DNA from: Anabaena sp. PCC 7108
GTDB lineage: Bacteria > Cyanobacteriota > Cyanobacteriia > Cyanobacteriales > Nostocaceae
NCBI RefSeq assembly: GCF_000332135.1
Contig: NZ_KB235896.1
Span: 5,289,356 to 5,353,355 of the forward strand
DNA: 64,000 bases
Direction of reading: 5' to 3'
Shown here: positions 9,104 through 15,625 of the stretch, piece by piece
Layout: the number at the start of each line of letters is the position of its first letter
Position numbering within the stretch: position 1 is the first letter of the stretch
Translations under genes and position numbers: made by a program
Notes under the pieces: model-generated
Seen by the model: the letters and a program-made list of their open reading frames with translations, nothing else
Told to the model about the DNA's origin: nothing
Database searches by the model: none

Positions 9104-9329
9104 TTATATTTGGTCAGTTATCCGCACCGCACCAAAAAGTAAGAGTTTGATGGTGTGTTGTCGAAGATAGTACTGAATAGATATTTACTAAATTAGAGAA
9201 TAATTTTTAGAAAATTACTGACAAATCTGTGTCTCAGTACTATGCTTAATCTAGCAGAATAAATACGGATTTAGTAATCTGTCAATTCTCCTGATACTCT
9301 AAAGTTCTATTATCAAACAACTTCTTGCT

Positions 9330-10130
9330 ATGTCTATATCTCAAGATTTTGAACTTCCCAAAGATGTCATGTTTCCCACTGGAGATTTATACATTGATGA
9401 ACCACCATTAGATTTTGAACTTCCTAAAGATGTCATGTTTCCCACCAGAGATTTATATAGTGATGAACCACCATTAGAAAATGAACTTTTCCAAGATGTC
9501 ATGTTTCCCACTGGAGATTTATATAGTGATGAACGACCATTAGAAAGCGATTCACATTTGCGCCAGATCATTCTGCTCATCCAATGTTTAGAATTGTGGT
9601 GGAGAAACCGTAATGATTTTTATGTTTCTGGTAATTCAACTATTCACTATAGTCTACATCAACATAAATCAGAAGACTTTCGTAGCCCAGATTTTTTTGT
9701 TGTCCGAGATACTGAACGAAAACCTCGTAAAAGTTGGGTAGTTTGGCAAGAATATGGTAGATATCCCCATATTATTATCGAACTGATTTCAGATTTAACA
9801 GCATCGGTTGATAAAGGTCTTAAAAAACAAATTTATCAAGATATATTTCGTACTCCTGAATATTTTTGGTTTGACCCTAATAATCTAGAATTTGCTGGGT
9901 TTATTTTGGTTGGTGGTACTTATCAACCTATAGAAAATAACTCCCAAGGTTGGTTATGGAGTCAGCAGCTAAGTTTATATTTAGGTATTCATGAAAATAA
10001 ATTGCGCTATTTTACAGCAGAAGGATTGATCATCCTGACTCCTGAGGAATTCGCTGAACAAGAAAAGCAAAAATCTGAACGTTTAGCAGCTAAACTCAGA
10101 GAATTAGGAATTGACCCAGATACGATTTAA
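9330..10130 (+). CDS. Uma2-family endonuclease-like protein with triplicated N-terminus
   Basis: 266 residues, longer than the usual 190-240 because the typical Uma2 opening (DVMFPTGDLYSDEPPL) is present three times as 22-residue (66-nt) tandem repeats at about residues 5-70. The rest is a regular Uma2 domain: HLRQIILLIQCLEL, YYSLHQHKSEDFRSPDFFVVRD with the acidic metal site, HIIIELISD for the core E, and a Lys-rich helix KGLKKQIYQ, ending in a coiled-coil tail (EFAEQEKQKSERLAAKLREL). The repeat copies differ at few positions, indicating recent duplication. Confidence 0.88.
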   Translation: MSISQDFELPKDVMFPTGDLYIDEPPLDFELPKDVMFPTRDLYSDEPPLENELFQDVMFPTGDLYSDERPLESDSHLRQIILLIQCLELWWRNRNDFYVSGNSTIHYSLHQHKSEDFRSPDFFVVRDTERKPRKSWVVWQEYGRYPHIIIELISDLTASVDKGLKKQIYQDIFRTPEYFWFDPNNLEFAGFILVGGTYQPIENNSQGWLWSQQLSLYLGIHENKLRYFTAEGLIILTPEEFAEQEKQKSERLAAKLRELGIDPDTI

Positions 10131-10170
10131 TTAGGAAAGAGTGGGTAGGTAAACCCTGCCCCTAAAAATT

Positions 10171-10551
10171 ATGGTAAAAATAAATATGCAATACACTCAC
10201 GCACTTGTCACCATTGCAACTGTTAATTTTGATAATTTGGTGAATTTCTATACCCAGGTGCTGGAACAAGAACCAAAAAACCTTATTTCCAGTGTCTATG
10301 CTGAGTTTGAAATTTCTAGCCTCTGCTTAGGGATTTTTCAGCCAAAAAAAAATTATGAATCAGAATTTACCACTAATGCCAAAAGTCCGCTAAGTTTGTG
10401 TTTAGAAGTGAGTAATTTAGAAAATGCCATAACTCACTTACAATATTTAGGCTATTCTCCACCAGGAGAGATTTCTACAGCTTCCCACGGAAGAGAAGTT
10501 TACGCCTACGACCCCGACGGCAACCGTTTAATTCTACATCAATCTCACTAG
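10171..10551 (+). CDS. VOC-family (glyoxalase/bleomycin-resistance fold) protein
   Basis: 126 residues in the vicinal-oxygen-chelate fold: opening HALVTIATVNFDNLVNFYTQVLEQEP, a central LCLEVSNLENAITHLQYLGY, and the closing GREVYAYDPDGNRLILHQ, which carries the acidic metal ligand region. Single-domain members act as dimers on varied substrates, and none is indicated here. An in-frame ATG 15 nt downstream (10186) is an alternative start. It lies 40 nt after the Uma2 gene and 52 nt before ylqF. Confidence 0.85.
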   Translation: MVKINMQYTHALVTIATVNFDNLVNFYTQVLEQEPKNLISSVYAEFEISSLCLGIFQPKKNYESEFTTNAKSPLSLCLEVSNLENAITHLQYLGYSPPGEISTASHGREVYAYDPDGNRLILHQSH

Positions 10552-10603
10552 TCATTGTTCATTAATAAAAAACAACTGACAACTAACAAATTACAAATTA
10601 CCA

Positions 10604-11488
10604 ATGTCAATAACTCAAAACTACAAATTAAATCTCATTCAATGGTATCCCGGTCACATTGCCAAAGCTGAAAAAAATCTCAAAGAACAGCTAAAGCGGG
10701 TAGATGTGATTTTAGAAGTTAGAGATGCGCGTATTCCTTTAGCAACAAATCACCCCCAAATGAATGAATGGGTAGGAACTAAAGCACGGGTACTGGTGAT
10801 TAACCGATTGGATATGATTTTGCCACAAGTGAGATCGCAGTGGATAGACTGGTTTAAAAGCCAGGAACAAGTCCCCTATTTTACCAATGCTCAACACGGC
10901 CAAGGTATCACAGCCATAACTAAAGCCGCACAAACAGCAGGAATAGAACTTAATCAACGCCGAAAAGATCGCGGAATGTTACCCCGTCCTGTTCGTGCTG
11001 TAGTTATTGGTTTTCCCAATGTCGGTAAATCAGCATTAATCAACCGGCTGATAGGAAAACGAGTGGTTGAAAGTGCTGCGCGTCCCGGTGTTACTCGTCA
11101 ATTGCGTTGGGTGCGAATTTCCGATCAGTTACAATTGCTAGATGCTCCCGGTGTTATTCCCTCAAGAATGGAAAATCAAGTCGCAGCAGTGAAATTAGCC
11201 ATTTGTGACGATATTGGTGAAGCCTCTTACGATAATCAATTAATAGCCGCCGCTTTTGTAGATATAGTCAATCAACTTCAAGAAACCCATCCTCATTTGT
11301 TACCCACACACCCTTTGCTTTCACGCTATGAAGTTGACTCCATTATTCATACAGGTGAAGCATATTTGCAAGTTTTAGCAGAACATCGCTACAAAGGAGA
11401 TGTCGAACGTGCGGCTAGAACACTAATCACCGATTTTCGCAAAGGTCTTTTAGGTAATATCCCGTTAGAAATTCCACCCCAATTATAA
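10604..11488 (+). CDS. ylqF: Ribosome biogenesis GTPase YlqF/RbgA
   Basis: Circularly permuted GTPase that helps late 50S maturation. The G motifs occur in permuted order: G4 as NRLD (VLVINRLDMI), then G1 GFPNVGKSALINRL and G3 DAPGVIPS; the RNA-binding C-terminal helical domain follows. The N-terminal WYPGHIAKAEKNL is the family hallmark. The 3' end is the attachment site of the integrative element: the last codons after PLEIPP come from the element (QL, stop), whereas the stretch displaced to attR reads PLEIPPHV then stop. Integration therefore keeps the gene intact with a changed C-terminus. Confidence 0.93.
   Translation: MSITQNYKLNLIQWYPGHIAKAEKNLKEQLKRVDVILEVRDARIPLATNHPQMNEWVGTKARVLVINRLDMILPQVRSQWIDWFKSQEQVPYFTNAQHGQGITAITKAAQTAGIELNQRRKDRGMLPRPVRAVVIGFPNVGKSALINRLIGKRVVESAARPGVTRQLRWVRISDQLQLLDAPGVIPSRMENQVAAVKLAICDDIGEASYDNQLIAAAFVDIVNQLQETHPHLLPTHPLLSRYEVDSIIHTGEAYLQVLAEHRYKGDVERAARTLITDFRKGLLGNIPLEIPPQL
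11462..11478 (+). other. attL core (17-bp direct repeat)
   Basis: CCGTTAGAAATTCCACC occurs here inside the last ylqF codons and again at 25297-25313. It is the probable crossover/core site used by the adjacent integrase. Confidence 0.88.
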
Positions 11489-11506
11489 AAGCCTTCCCAG
11501 CGGTTC

Positions 11507-11537
11507 TTTGAGTGGTGATTGAGTAGGATTTGAGTGG
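11507..11537 (+). promoter_or_regulatory. Candidate integrase arm-type sites, left end
   Basis: Three direct copies of a TTGAGTRG motif: TTTGAGTGG (11507), ATTGAGTAGG (11518) and TTTGAGTGG (11529). Matching motifs occur inside the right end, as expected for arm sites of an integrase with an N-terminal arm-binding domain. Confidence 0.5.
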
Positions 11538-11548
11538 TAAATCAGTAA

Positions 11549-12679
11549 TCAAAAATCCGGACAATCAGCTTTACTCACTTCGGGATGACAGTAGTAAGTC
11601 AATATTGTGGACACATTATCGCCAAGCCAGTACGCGACTTTATCGGGAGAAGAACCGGAAGCTATCGCCCAAGTCGCAAATGTATGTCTGGTTGAGTAAA
11701 GCTTTAAATATGGAAGTTGATTCTTATATGCCAACTCTCTGACCACGCCTGGGTAAAAATATTCCCGTGTTTGATGTCCACGCCAAACTTTATCTAAAAT
11801 TTTTAAAGTTAATTGCTTTCCGCCGACGCTACAAAAAACTAAGTCATCTGGGTTTGAATGAGGCGATCGCATTTCCAAAAGTAAATTTTGCAGCTTGCCA
11901 CCAGTGGCAGCAGGAAAAATTCGCCGCTTTCCGTTCTTGGTTCCCTTGGTAAGTCTAATTTTTGAAGCGTAAGATTTGGAGATGGTAATTTTGGTACAGT
12001 CGCTGGAAACATCCTTCCAAGTCAAGGCGAATGCTTCACCGGGTCTACACCCAGTCCAGAATAGAAATTTAATTAAGTTTGAGTAATGTGAAAATTTATG
12101 GTGATGCTCAAAAGTGTAAATAATCAAATCTCGCTGTTTAAGGGTGTAGGCTGCTAATTCTTCCCTGGATGATTTTTTCAGTTTGGGTAATTGAGGTTGA
12201 AACGGATTCTCACTGACCAAACCGCAACTAATACCCCACCCACAACAGCGGGATAAGTCAGCATAAATTTTTCTCGCAACTGAATAACTATATTTTTCTA
12301 GAAGATAATCTTTGATTTTTAGTGGTTCACTTGGTAGTTTACTGATAGCCTGGGACGTAAACCTATAACCATCTATGGTAGTAGCTTCTAAGAATTGTTG
12401 ATTGAATTGGGTAAACCTCTCCCACAATTCAGAAAGTGTAATTTTATTGTCTTTGGGTTTTACTTTTGGCTTCTTGTCACCAAATTTGTAACGTTCAAGA
12501 GTAGGGTCAAATTCACCTAAAGAAATTTCGCGCTGAATGAATTCCCAGCGCGATTCTACAACGACTCTATTTGATTTATTATCTTTTAGCCCGGTGGAAA
12601 GGTAGAACTGTTTAGCGTAACCAGCGACCCTAAACCGGATGATTAATTTTTTAGATTTAGGGTCGCTGGTTACTGCCAT
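11549..12679 (-). CDS. Tyrosine recombinase / phage-type integrase
   Basis: 376 residues. The N-terminal 65 residues (IIRFRVAGYAKQFYLSTGL... GEFDPTLERYKFG) match the arm DNA-binding domain (DUF3596 type), followed by a core-binding SAM-like domain (about 80-170) and the catalytic domain: R212 in TGCRPGEAFALTW, a basic beta-hairpin Lys in TKNGKRRIFP, R331 in LYSTRHTFATW, and Tyr 362/363 in TILTYYCHPE. The first His of the HxxR box is replaced by Tyr and the later His/Trp position reads LGDN, variants seen in phage integrases. It sits 70 bp from attL and reads toward it, so it presumably catalyses integration of this element. Confidence 0.92.
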   Translation of the reverse strand: MAVTSDPKSKKLIIRFRVAGYAKQFYLSTGLKDNKSNRVVVESRWEFIQREISLGEFDPTLERYKFGDKKPKVKPKDNKITLSELWERFTQFNQQFLEATTIDGYRFTSQAISKLPSEPLKIKDYLLEKYSYSVARKIYADLSRCCGWGISCGLVSENPFQPQLPKLKKSSREELAAYTLKQRDLIIYTFEHHHKFSHYSNLIKFLFWTGCRPGEAFALTWKDVSSDCTKITISKSYASKIRLTKGTKNGKRRIFPAATGGKLQNLLLEMRSPHSNPDDLVFCSVGGKQLTLKILDKVWRGHQTREYFYPGVVRELAYKNQLPYLKLYSTRHTFATWAIASGSSPDKVAYWLGDNVSTILTYYCHPEVSKADCPDF

Positions 12680-12953
12680 TAAATTAATCCTTGTTGTACA
12701 ACTTTTTTAAATTCCGGAATTTCCCTCTTCTGCGTCGCCTAAATCTTTTAGGTGAATTGTATTGTGCTGTAACCACTAAAGTGTACGTAAGTTGATGTGC
12801 TTGAGTACCAAGAATTCGGAACTTGTTTCTAAAGCTTGCAAAGGTAAAAGAAAGAAAACCGTAAGTCAGTTGATGTCTTTGTATTCTTCTTAATTCTTTG
12901 ACGTTGCTGTTGAACGGCTCACTACCCGTAACCGTGAATCCTATTCATTTCAT

Positions 12954-13151
12954 TTAATCCTCTACAGAAGGGTTCTCGTCCCAGGTGAAATGTTCGCAAT
13001 CAGTATCATCGTCGTAGGGGTTGAAATCATTCTTCTCGTATCCCTCACCCTCTGGATTGGTACAAGTGTCTTTAGAATCTACACCTTCAGGCGTTGCTCT
13101 AACTTCAATGTAAATGCAGTTGTAACAAGTTATGATGTCTGCTATCCTCAA
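12954..13151 (-). CDS. Small Cys-rich hypothetical protein of the element
   Basis: 65 residues with CxxC (CYNC) near the N-terminus and two further Cys (DTCTNP, DTDCEHF) in an acidic, Asp/Glu-rich context, a spacing that suggests a small zinc-binding or disulfide-stabilised protein. The frame opens at TTG 13151 (with GAGG immediately after it), so the real start is uncertain and may lie slightly downstream at a non-standard codon. It belongs to the leftward cluster of tiny genes between the control region and the integrase. Function unknown. Confidence 0.5.
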   Translation of the reverse strand: MRIADIITCYNCIYIEVRATPEGVDSKDTCTNPEGEGYEKNDFNPYDDDTDCEHFTWDENPSVED

Positions 13152-13211
13152 TAGATTATATCTGCATTACTAAAAATAGAATGCAGATATATTGAAACTA
13201 TTACCACTAAA

Positions 13212-13382
13212 CTAAGCTGAAACTTCTAAGACATTATCAAAACAAACTTTGTAAGGTTTTGATTTACTCAGTCTATTAAGACCTTGCTTGTGCATTTCTG
13301 CCTCACTTCTAGTACCTAAACTGCTAACAATCCGGTAACTATGGTCTACTTCTGTGTAAACAATCCAAGGTAAATGAATCAC
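13212..13382 (-). CDS. Small hypothetical protein (56 aa)
   Basis: A short open frame starting at GTG 13382 with TGAGGT at good spacing upstream and a stop directly before it in frame. The product starts VIHLPWIVYTEVDHSYRIV and contains GTRSEAEMHKQGLNRLSKSKPYKVCFDN. The pattern (an aromatic beta segment, an Ser-Glu-Ala-Glu helix start, then a closing strand V-F-D) reads like a real compact alpha/beta protein rather than random sequence. It has the same orientation as its neighbours. I do not recognise a named family. Confidence 0.5.
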   Translation of the reverse strand: MIHLPWIVYTEVDHSYRIVSSLGTRSEAEMHKQGLNRLSKSKPYKVCFDNVLEVSA

Positions 13383-13510
13383 TTAGTACCTCACTATTAA
13401 AGTCTTGCTAGAGTGTTTAAACCATCGTCTAAGCTCGATTATTTTGACGAACCTTTGACGTTGATAGAAAAGGTTACTTAATCTTGTAGTTTTTATTTTC
13501 ATTCTTCTCA

Positions 13511-13717
13511 TTAGGTATCTGTTTTGTTTAGTTCAAAAATCAATTCATCGGCTTTTTTTACTGCTAGCTGACATGCCATAGCTGACATGAACTCAGGATT
13601 AGCAAGAATACCTTGTAGCGCTATTGCGGCGAAGTATTCACGTTTTGATAAGCCAGGAAGAACTCCAAACTCATCATCAAAATGAGCGAATGCTGAATCT
13701 TCTTTTCTTGTTTGCAT
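13511..13717 (-). CDS. Small phage-type hypothetical protein
   Basis: 68 residues from ATG 13717 (MQTRKEDSAFAH); TTG 13723 is an alternative that overlaps the stop of the upstream frame. The core GLSKREYFAAIALQGILANPEF and the end KKADELIFELNK closely resemble a small protein family common in temperate phages and prophages, of unknown function. It overlaps or abuts the membrane peptide gene upstream (13720-13863), consistent with one leftward early transcript. Confidence 0.65.
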   Translation of the reverse strand: MQTRKEDSAFAHFDDEFGVLPGLSKREYFAAIALQGILANPEFMSAMACQLAVKKADELIFELNKTDT

Positions 13718-13719
13718 AA

Positions 13720-13863
13720 TCAAATAACCAATCCAATTACGAGACCGAACACGAACAAGCCAACAATAAAAACACCACCTAATGGGTGAATGTGAAAGAA
13801 GAATTCAATAAGCAGAGTTGAATCCTTAAATGATTCTTCTAACTCAATGATTAATTTATTCAT
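13720..13863 (-). CDS. Short membrane peptide (47 aa)
   Basis: Begins MNKLIIELEESFKDSTLLIEFF and ends with one strongly hydrophobic stretch (GGVFIVGLFVFGLVIGLVI) running to the C-terminus, so it is a predicted single-span membrane peptide. The next gene begins within a few bases of its stop. No good ribosome site is visible, but translational coupling with the frame upstream (ATGA overlap with one candidate frame) could explain expression. Function unknown. Confidence 0.45.
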   Translation of the reverse strand: MNKLIIELEESFKDSTLLIEFFFHIHPLGGVFIVGLFVFGLVIGLVI

Positions 13864-13993
13864 GATTTGATTTTCGGATTGATTGAGATTGAAAAGCTGA
13901 ACCAGCCAAAGGGGAAAGACCTAGACTGACAGCCACAGGAAACAATAGAAAATATTCCCCAGGAAAAAAACAATGATCCATTGGCATAAACAT
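13856..13993 (-). CDS. Possible first peptide of the leftward cluster
   Basis: A 45-residue frame from ATG 13993 with the hydrophobic FPGEYFLLFPVAVSLGLSPL segment. A strong AAGGAGG (14011-14017) lies upstream, but it is better spaced for TTG 14003 in another frame, which gives a 47-residue peptide ending in an ATGA overlap with the next gene. One of the two is probably translated; I cannot decide which. Either way it would be the first product of the leftward small-gene transcript. Confidence 0.3.
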   Translation of the reverse strand: MFMPMDHCFFPGEYFLLFPVAVSLGLSPLAGSAFQSQSIRKSNHE

Positions 13994-14216
13994 CAAGTAT
14001 CAAAAAGTATCCTCCTTGGTTATTACTGAATTATTAGTTATTTATTCAGTTGTTTAAAAACCCTACCCCTCGCGCTGGTTTTGGTAGGAGAACTAACTCG
14101 TTGATGGAACTTGCTCCGGTTTATATAGGTGTCCTGTGGGGGTGATTGTCTGGCAGGTAGTGGTAATACTGCCATCAGCATAAGGGTTGACTCTCACCGA
14201 GTTTCAGGAGGGAGCT

Positions 14217-14321
14217 TTGTACGATTCAATGTTCATTGCTGTTCGTACTAAAAACATGGTATATTGTTCGTACAAGGTTGTCAACAACTTCTTGTCCACA
14301 GGGTCATTAATGTTCGTACAA
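14217..14321 (+). promoter_or_regulatory. Repeated GTTCGTAC sites in the element's control region
   Basis: GTTCGTAC occurs at 14241-14248, 14266-14273 and 14312-14319; a related TTGTACGAT lies at 14217-14225. The middle copy sits in the near-dyad TTGTTCGTACAA (14264-14275). They lie between the divergent small-gene cluster and the ribbon-helix-helix gene, so they are probable operators for that regulator; a replication role is possible. A further reversed copy, CTTGTACGAA, lies at 25284-25293 beside attR. Confidence 0.6.
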
Positions 14322-14350
14322 TAGGGAAATCACTATCATGATGGTGGAGC

Positions 14351-14709
14351 ATGGCAAGGACAATATCAGACGAAATTCGAGCGACGGTCAGGATAGAGAG
14401 AGTCGACTGGGAGAACTTTCGGCTTGTGGCGGAATCAATGGGACTAGACAGATCGGAACTAATCAGGCAGATAGCGAAGGGAATAATCCCACTGCACTCC
14501 AGCCCCATGGAGACAGAAAAGGAAATGCTGATCTTGGGAAAATCCTAGGCCGACTTGCGGTACTGGAAGAAAAATATAACGAGTACGTCGGCGCTCATCA
14601 AGAACGGCTAAAAACACGCCTAACCGAATCGCAAGAATCTCAGGCGGTTTTTAACCAAGAAGTTATTGAGCTTAGATCCAATATTTATGAAATTCTAACC
14701 AGTGATTAA
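14351..14709 (+). CDS. Ribbon-helix-helix regulator with coiled-coil extension made by predicted -1 frameshift
   Basis: The zero-frame product (14351-14548, 65 aa) is a ribbon-helix-helix DNA-binding protein: RATVRIERVDWENF forms the strand and first helix, and MGLDRSELIRQIAKGI the second. Its last codons GGA AAA fall in the heptamer G_GGA_AAA (14536-14542), two codons before the TAG stop. A -1 slip joins a coiled-coil frame (GRLAVLEEKYNEYVG... NQEVIELRSNIYEIL) ending at TAA 14709, giving about 119 residues as join(14351..14542,14542..14709). AAAAGGA (14517-14523), 13 nt upstream, could be the stimulatory Shine-Dalgarno-like element. A one-base mutation or assembly error would give the same picture. 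Probably binds the GTTCGTAC sites just upstream. Confidence 0.65.
14536..14542 (+). promoter_or_regulatory. Putative -1 frameshift slippery heptamer
   Basis: GGGAAAA read as G GGA AAA in the zero frame matches the canonical X_XXY_YYZ pattern and differs from the lambda G/GT site only in the last base. Stop TAG follows one codon later. Confidence 0.55.
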
Positions 14710-14720
14710 GGAGGTCGTTT

Positions 14721-14739
14721 AGGCGATCGCCTTTTTTTT
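14721..14739 (+). terminator. Rho-independent terminator built on a HIP1 palindrome
   Basis: AGGCGATCGCCT (14721-14732) is a perfect palindrome followed by a run of T. It lies directly after the frameshifted regulator gene and may end or attenuate its transcript. Confidence 0.65.
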
Positions 14740-14820
14740 GTGAACATGACCTAAATCACTGAGATGCGTGAATTTAGGGAGACATAGTGAATCAAGCTCA
14801 TCTTATTTGCTTAACTCACT

Positions 14821-15165
14821 ATGGATGTTTCGACGATAGCACTGTTTTTCTTCATCGTTTCCCCTCTGGTAATTATTATCGCATTTCGGTTACTCATCTA
14901 TTTTCTGGTGAAATTGCTACCAGCCCCATTAGGACGTGTTTTGAGTTTCAACCTTACTAATCCGTGGTTAAATCGCCAACAGCAGCAAGGACAAGAGGAA
15001 TCTAGCAACCGAACAGTTCAATTACAAAAGGAGTTACTTTCTTTAGTCAAAGATGACAGGTCAAAAGTACGAAAGCTAGTAGAACAAGAGCGACGTAGTA
15101 GACCGGGAATGTCTAACGCTTGGTATCTAGAAAAAATAATTGATGACTTGAGACGCGGTTATTAG
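14821..15165 (+). CDS. Hypothetical membrane-anchored protein of the element
   Basis: 114 residues. The N-terminal 35 residues form one long or two tight membrane spans (TIALFFFIVSPLVIIIAFRLLIYFLV), followed by a Gln-rich linker and a charged cytoplasmic helix (ELLSLVKDDRSKVRKLVEQERRSRPGMSNAWYLEKIIDDLRRGY). The tail with many Arg/Lys suggests it is cytoplasmic and may bind protein or nucleic acid. No family recognised. It follows the regulator gene and a terminator hairpin, in the same direction as the helicase gene. Confidence 0.65.
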   Translation: MDVSTIALFFFIVSPLVIIIAFRLLIYFLVKLLPAPLGRVLSFNLTNPWLNRQQQQGQEESSNRTVQLQKELLSLVKDDRSKVRKLVEQERRSRPGMSNAWYLEKIIDDLRRGY

Positions 15166-15199
15166 AAGCAGATAAATTACTCCTTCCCTAGTGCTGGAG

Positions 15200-15235
15200 T
15201 AATTACCAATTACCAATTACCAATTACCAATTACT
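15200..15235 (+). repeat. Heptanucleotide tandem repeat (AATTACC)n
   Basis: About five AATTACC units directly before the ATG at 15238, so it occupies the leader and ribosome-site region of that gene. It is the same class of repeat as in host spacers, showing that these arrays also form in the element. Confidence 0.8.
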
Positions 15236-15237
15236 AG

Positions 15238-15531
15238 ATGAACGACACAATAATAGGATTCGAGCGAATACTAGAAGACATCTCAAAAAATAATGAACAC
15301 AATTTACTCTACACCCACAAAGAAGTAAGGTGTTTAGCACGCAGTTTTATTGCATTCCTTCAAAGTCCTGATTGGTGTGAAATCTGTCGCTATGACAAGG
15401 AAATTAAAATTCTGTTAGTTTCATTGTCTTGTCGCGGAATCAACCACTACGACCGCGCTTTTCTGGCTGAGAGAATCATCGAATATCTAAAACAGGAAAG
15501 ACAATATCAAACTTCTGAAGACTGTTTTTAA
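15238..15531 (+). CDS. Hypothetical protein of the element
   Basis: 97 residues, soluble and helical, with YTHKEVRCLARSFIAFLQSPDWCEICRYDKEIKILLVSLSCRGI in the middle and an acidic C-terminus. Four of its five Cys lie between residues 30 and 70, without a regular metal motif. There is no Shine-Dalgarno sequence because the AATTACC array replaces it. It sits between the membrane protein and the helicase. Not recognised. Confidence 0.55.
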   Translation: MNDTIIGFERILEDISKNNEHNLLYTHKEVRCLARSFIAFLQSPDWCEICRYDKEIKILLVSLSCRGINHYDRAFLAERIIEYLKQERQYQTSEDCF

Positions 15532-15532
15532 G

Positions 15533-15555
15533 TAAAAAAAAAGGGCGGTTAGCCC
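15533..15555 (-). terminator. Terminator-like hairpin pointing leftward
   Basis: GGGC (15543-15546) and GCCC (15552-15555) pair; read on the minus strand the hairpin is followed by about nine T. No leftward gene ends here, so it would stop antisense transcription entering the replication operon. Confidence 0.35.
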
Positions 15556-15625
15556 ATCTAAATTTCAGGAAAAAAATATGCGTACATCTGTTAACAATTA
15601 TAGCATTTTCAGGAGAGGTATTTAA

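Noticed and set aside
11530-11952. Two plus-strand frames antisense to the integrase gene.
   Set aside because: They overlap the catalytic domain of a well-supported integrase and have no features of their own.
12684-12953. An open minus-strand frame of about 84 codons upstream of the integrase gene.
   Set aside because: It has no ATG, GTG or TTG near its beginning (it opens directly after TGA), a very basic tail and no recognised motif, so I could not support a gene.
14338-14530. First part of the frame that starts at ATG 14338 as a separate protein.
   Set aside because: Its first 65 residues are antiphase reading of the ribbon-helix-helix domain; only the part after the frameshift site looks like protein.
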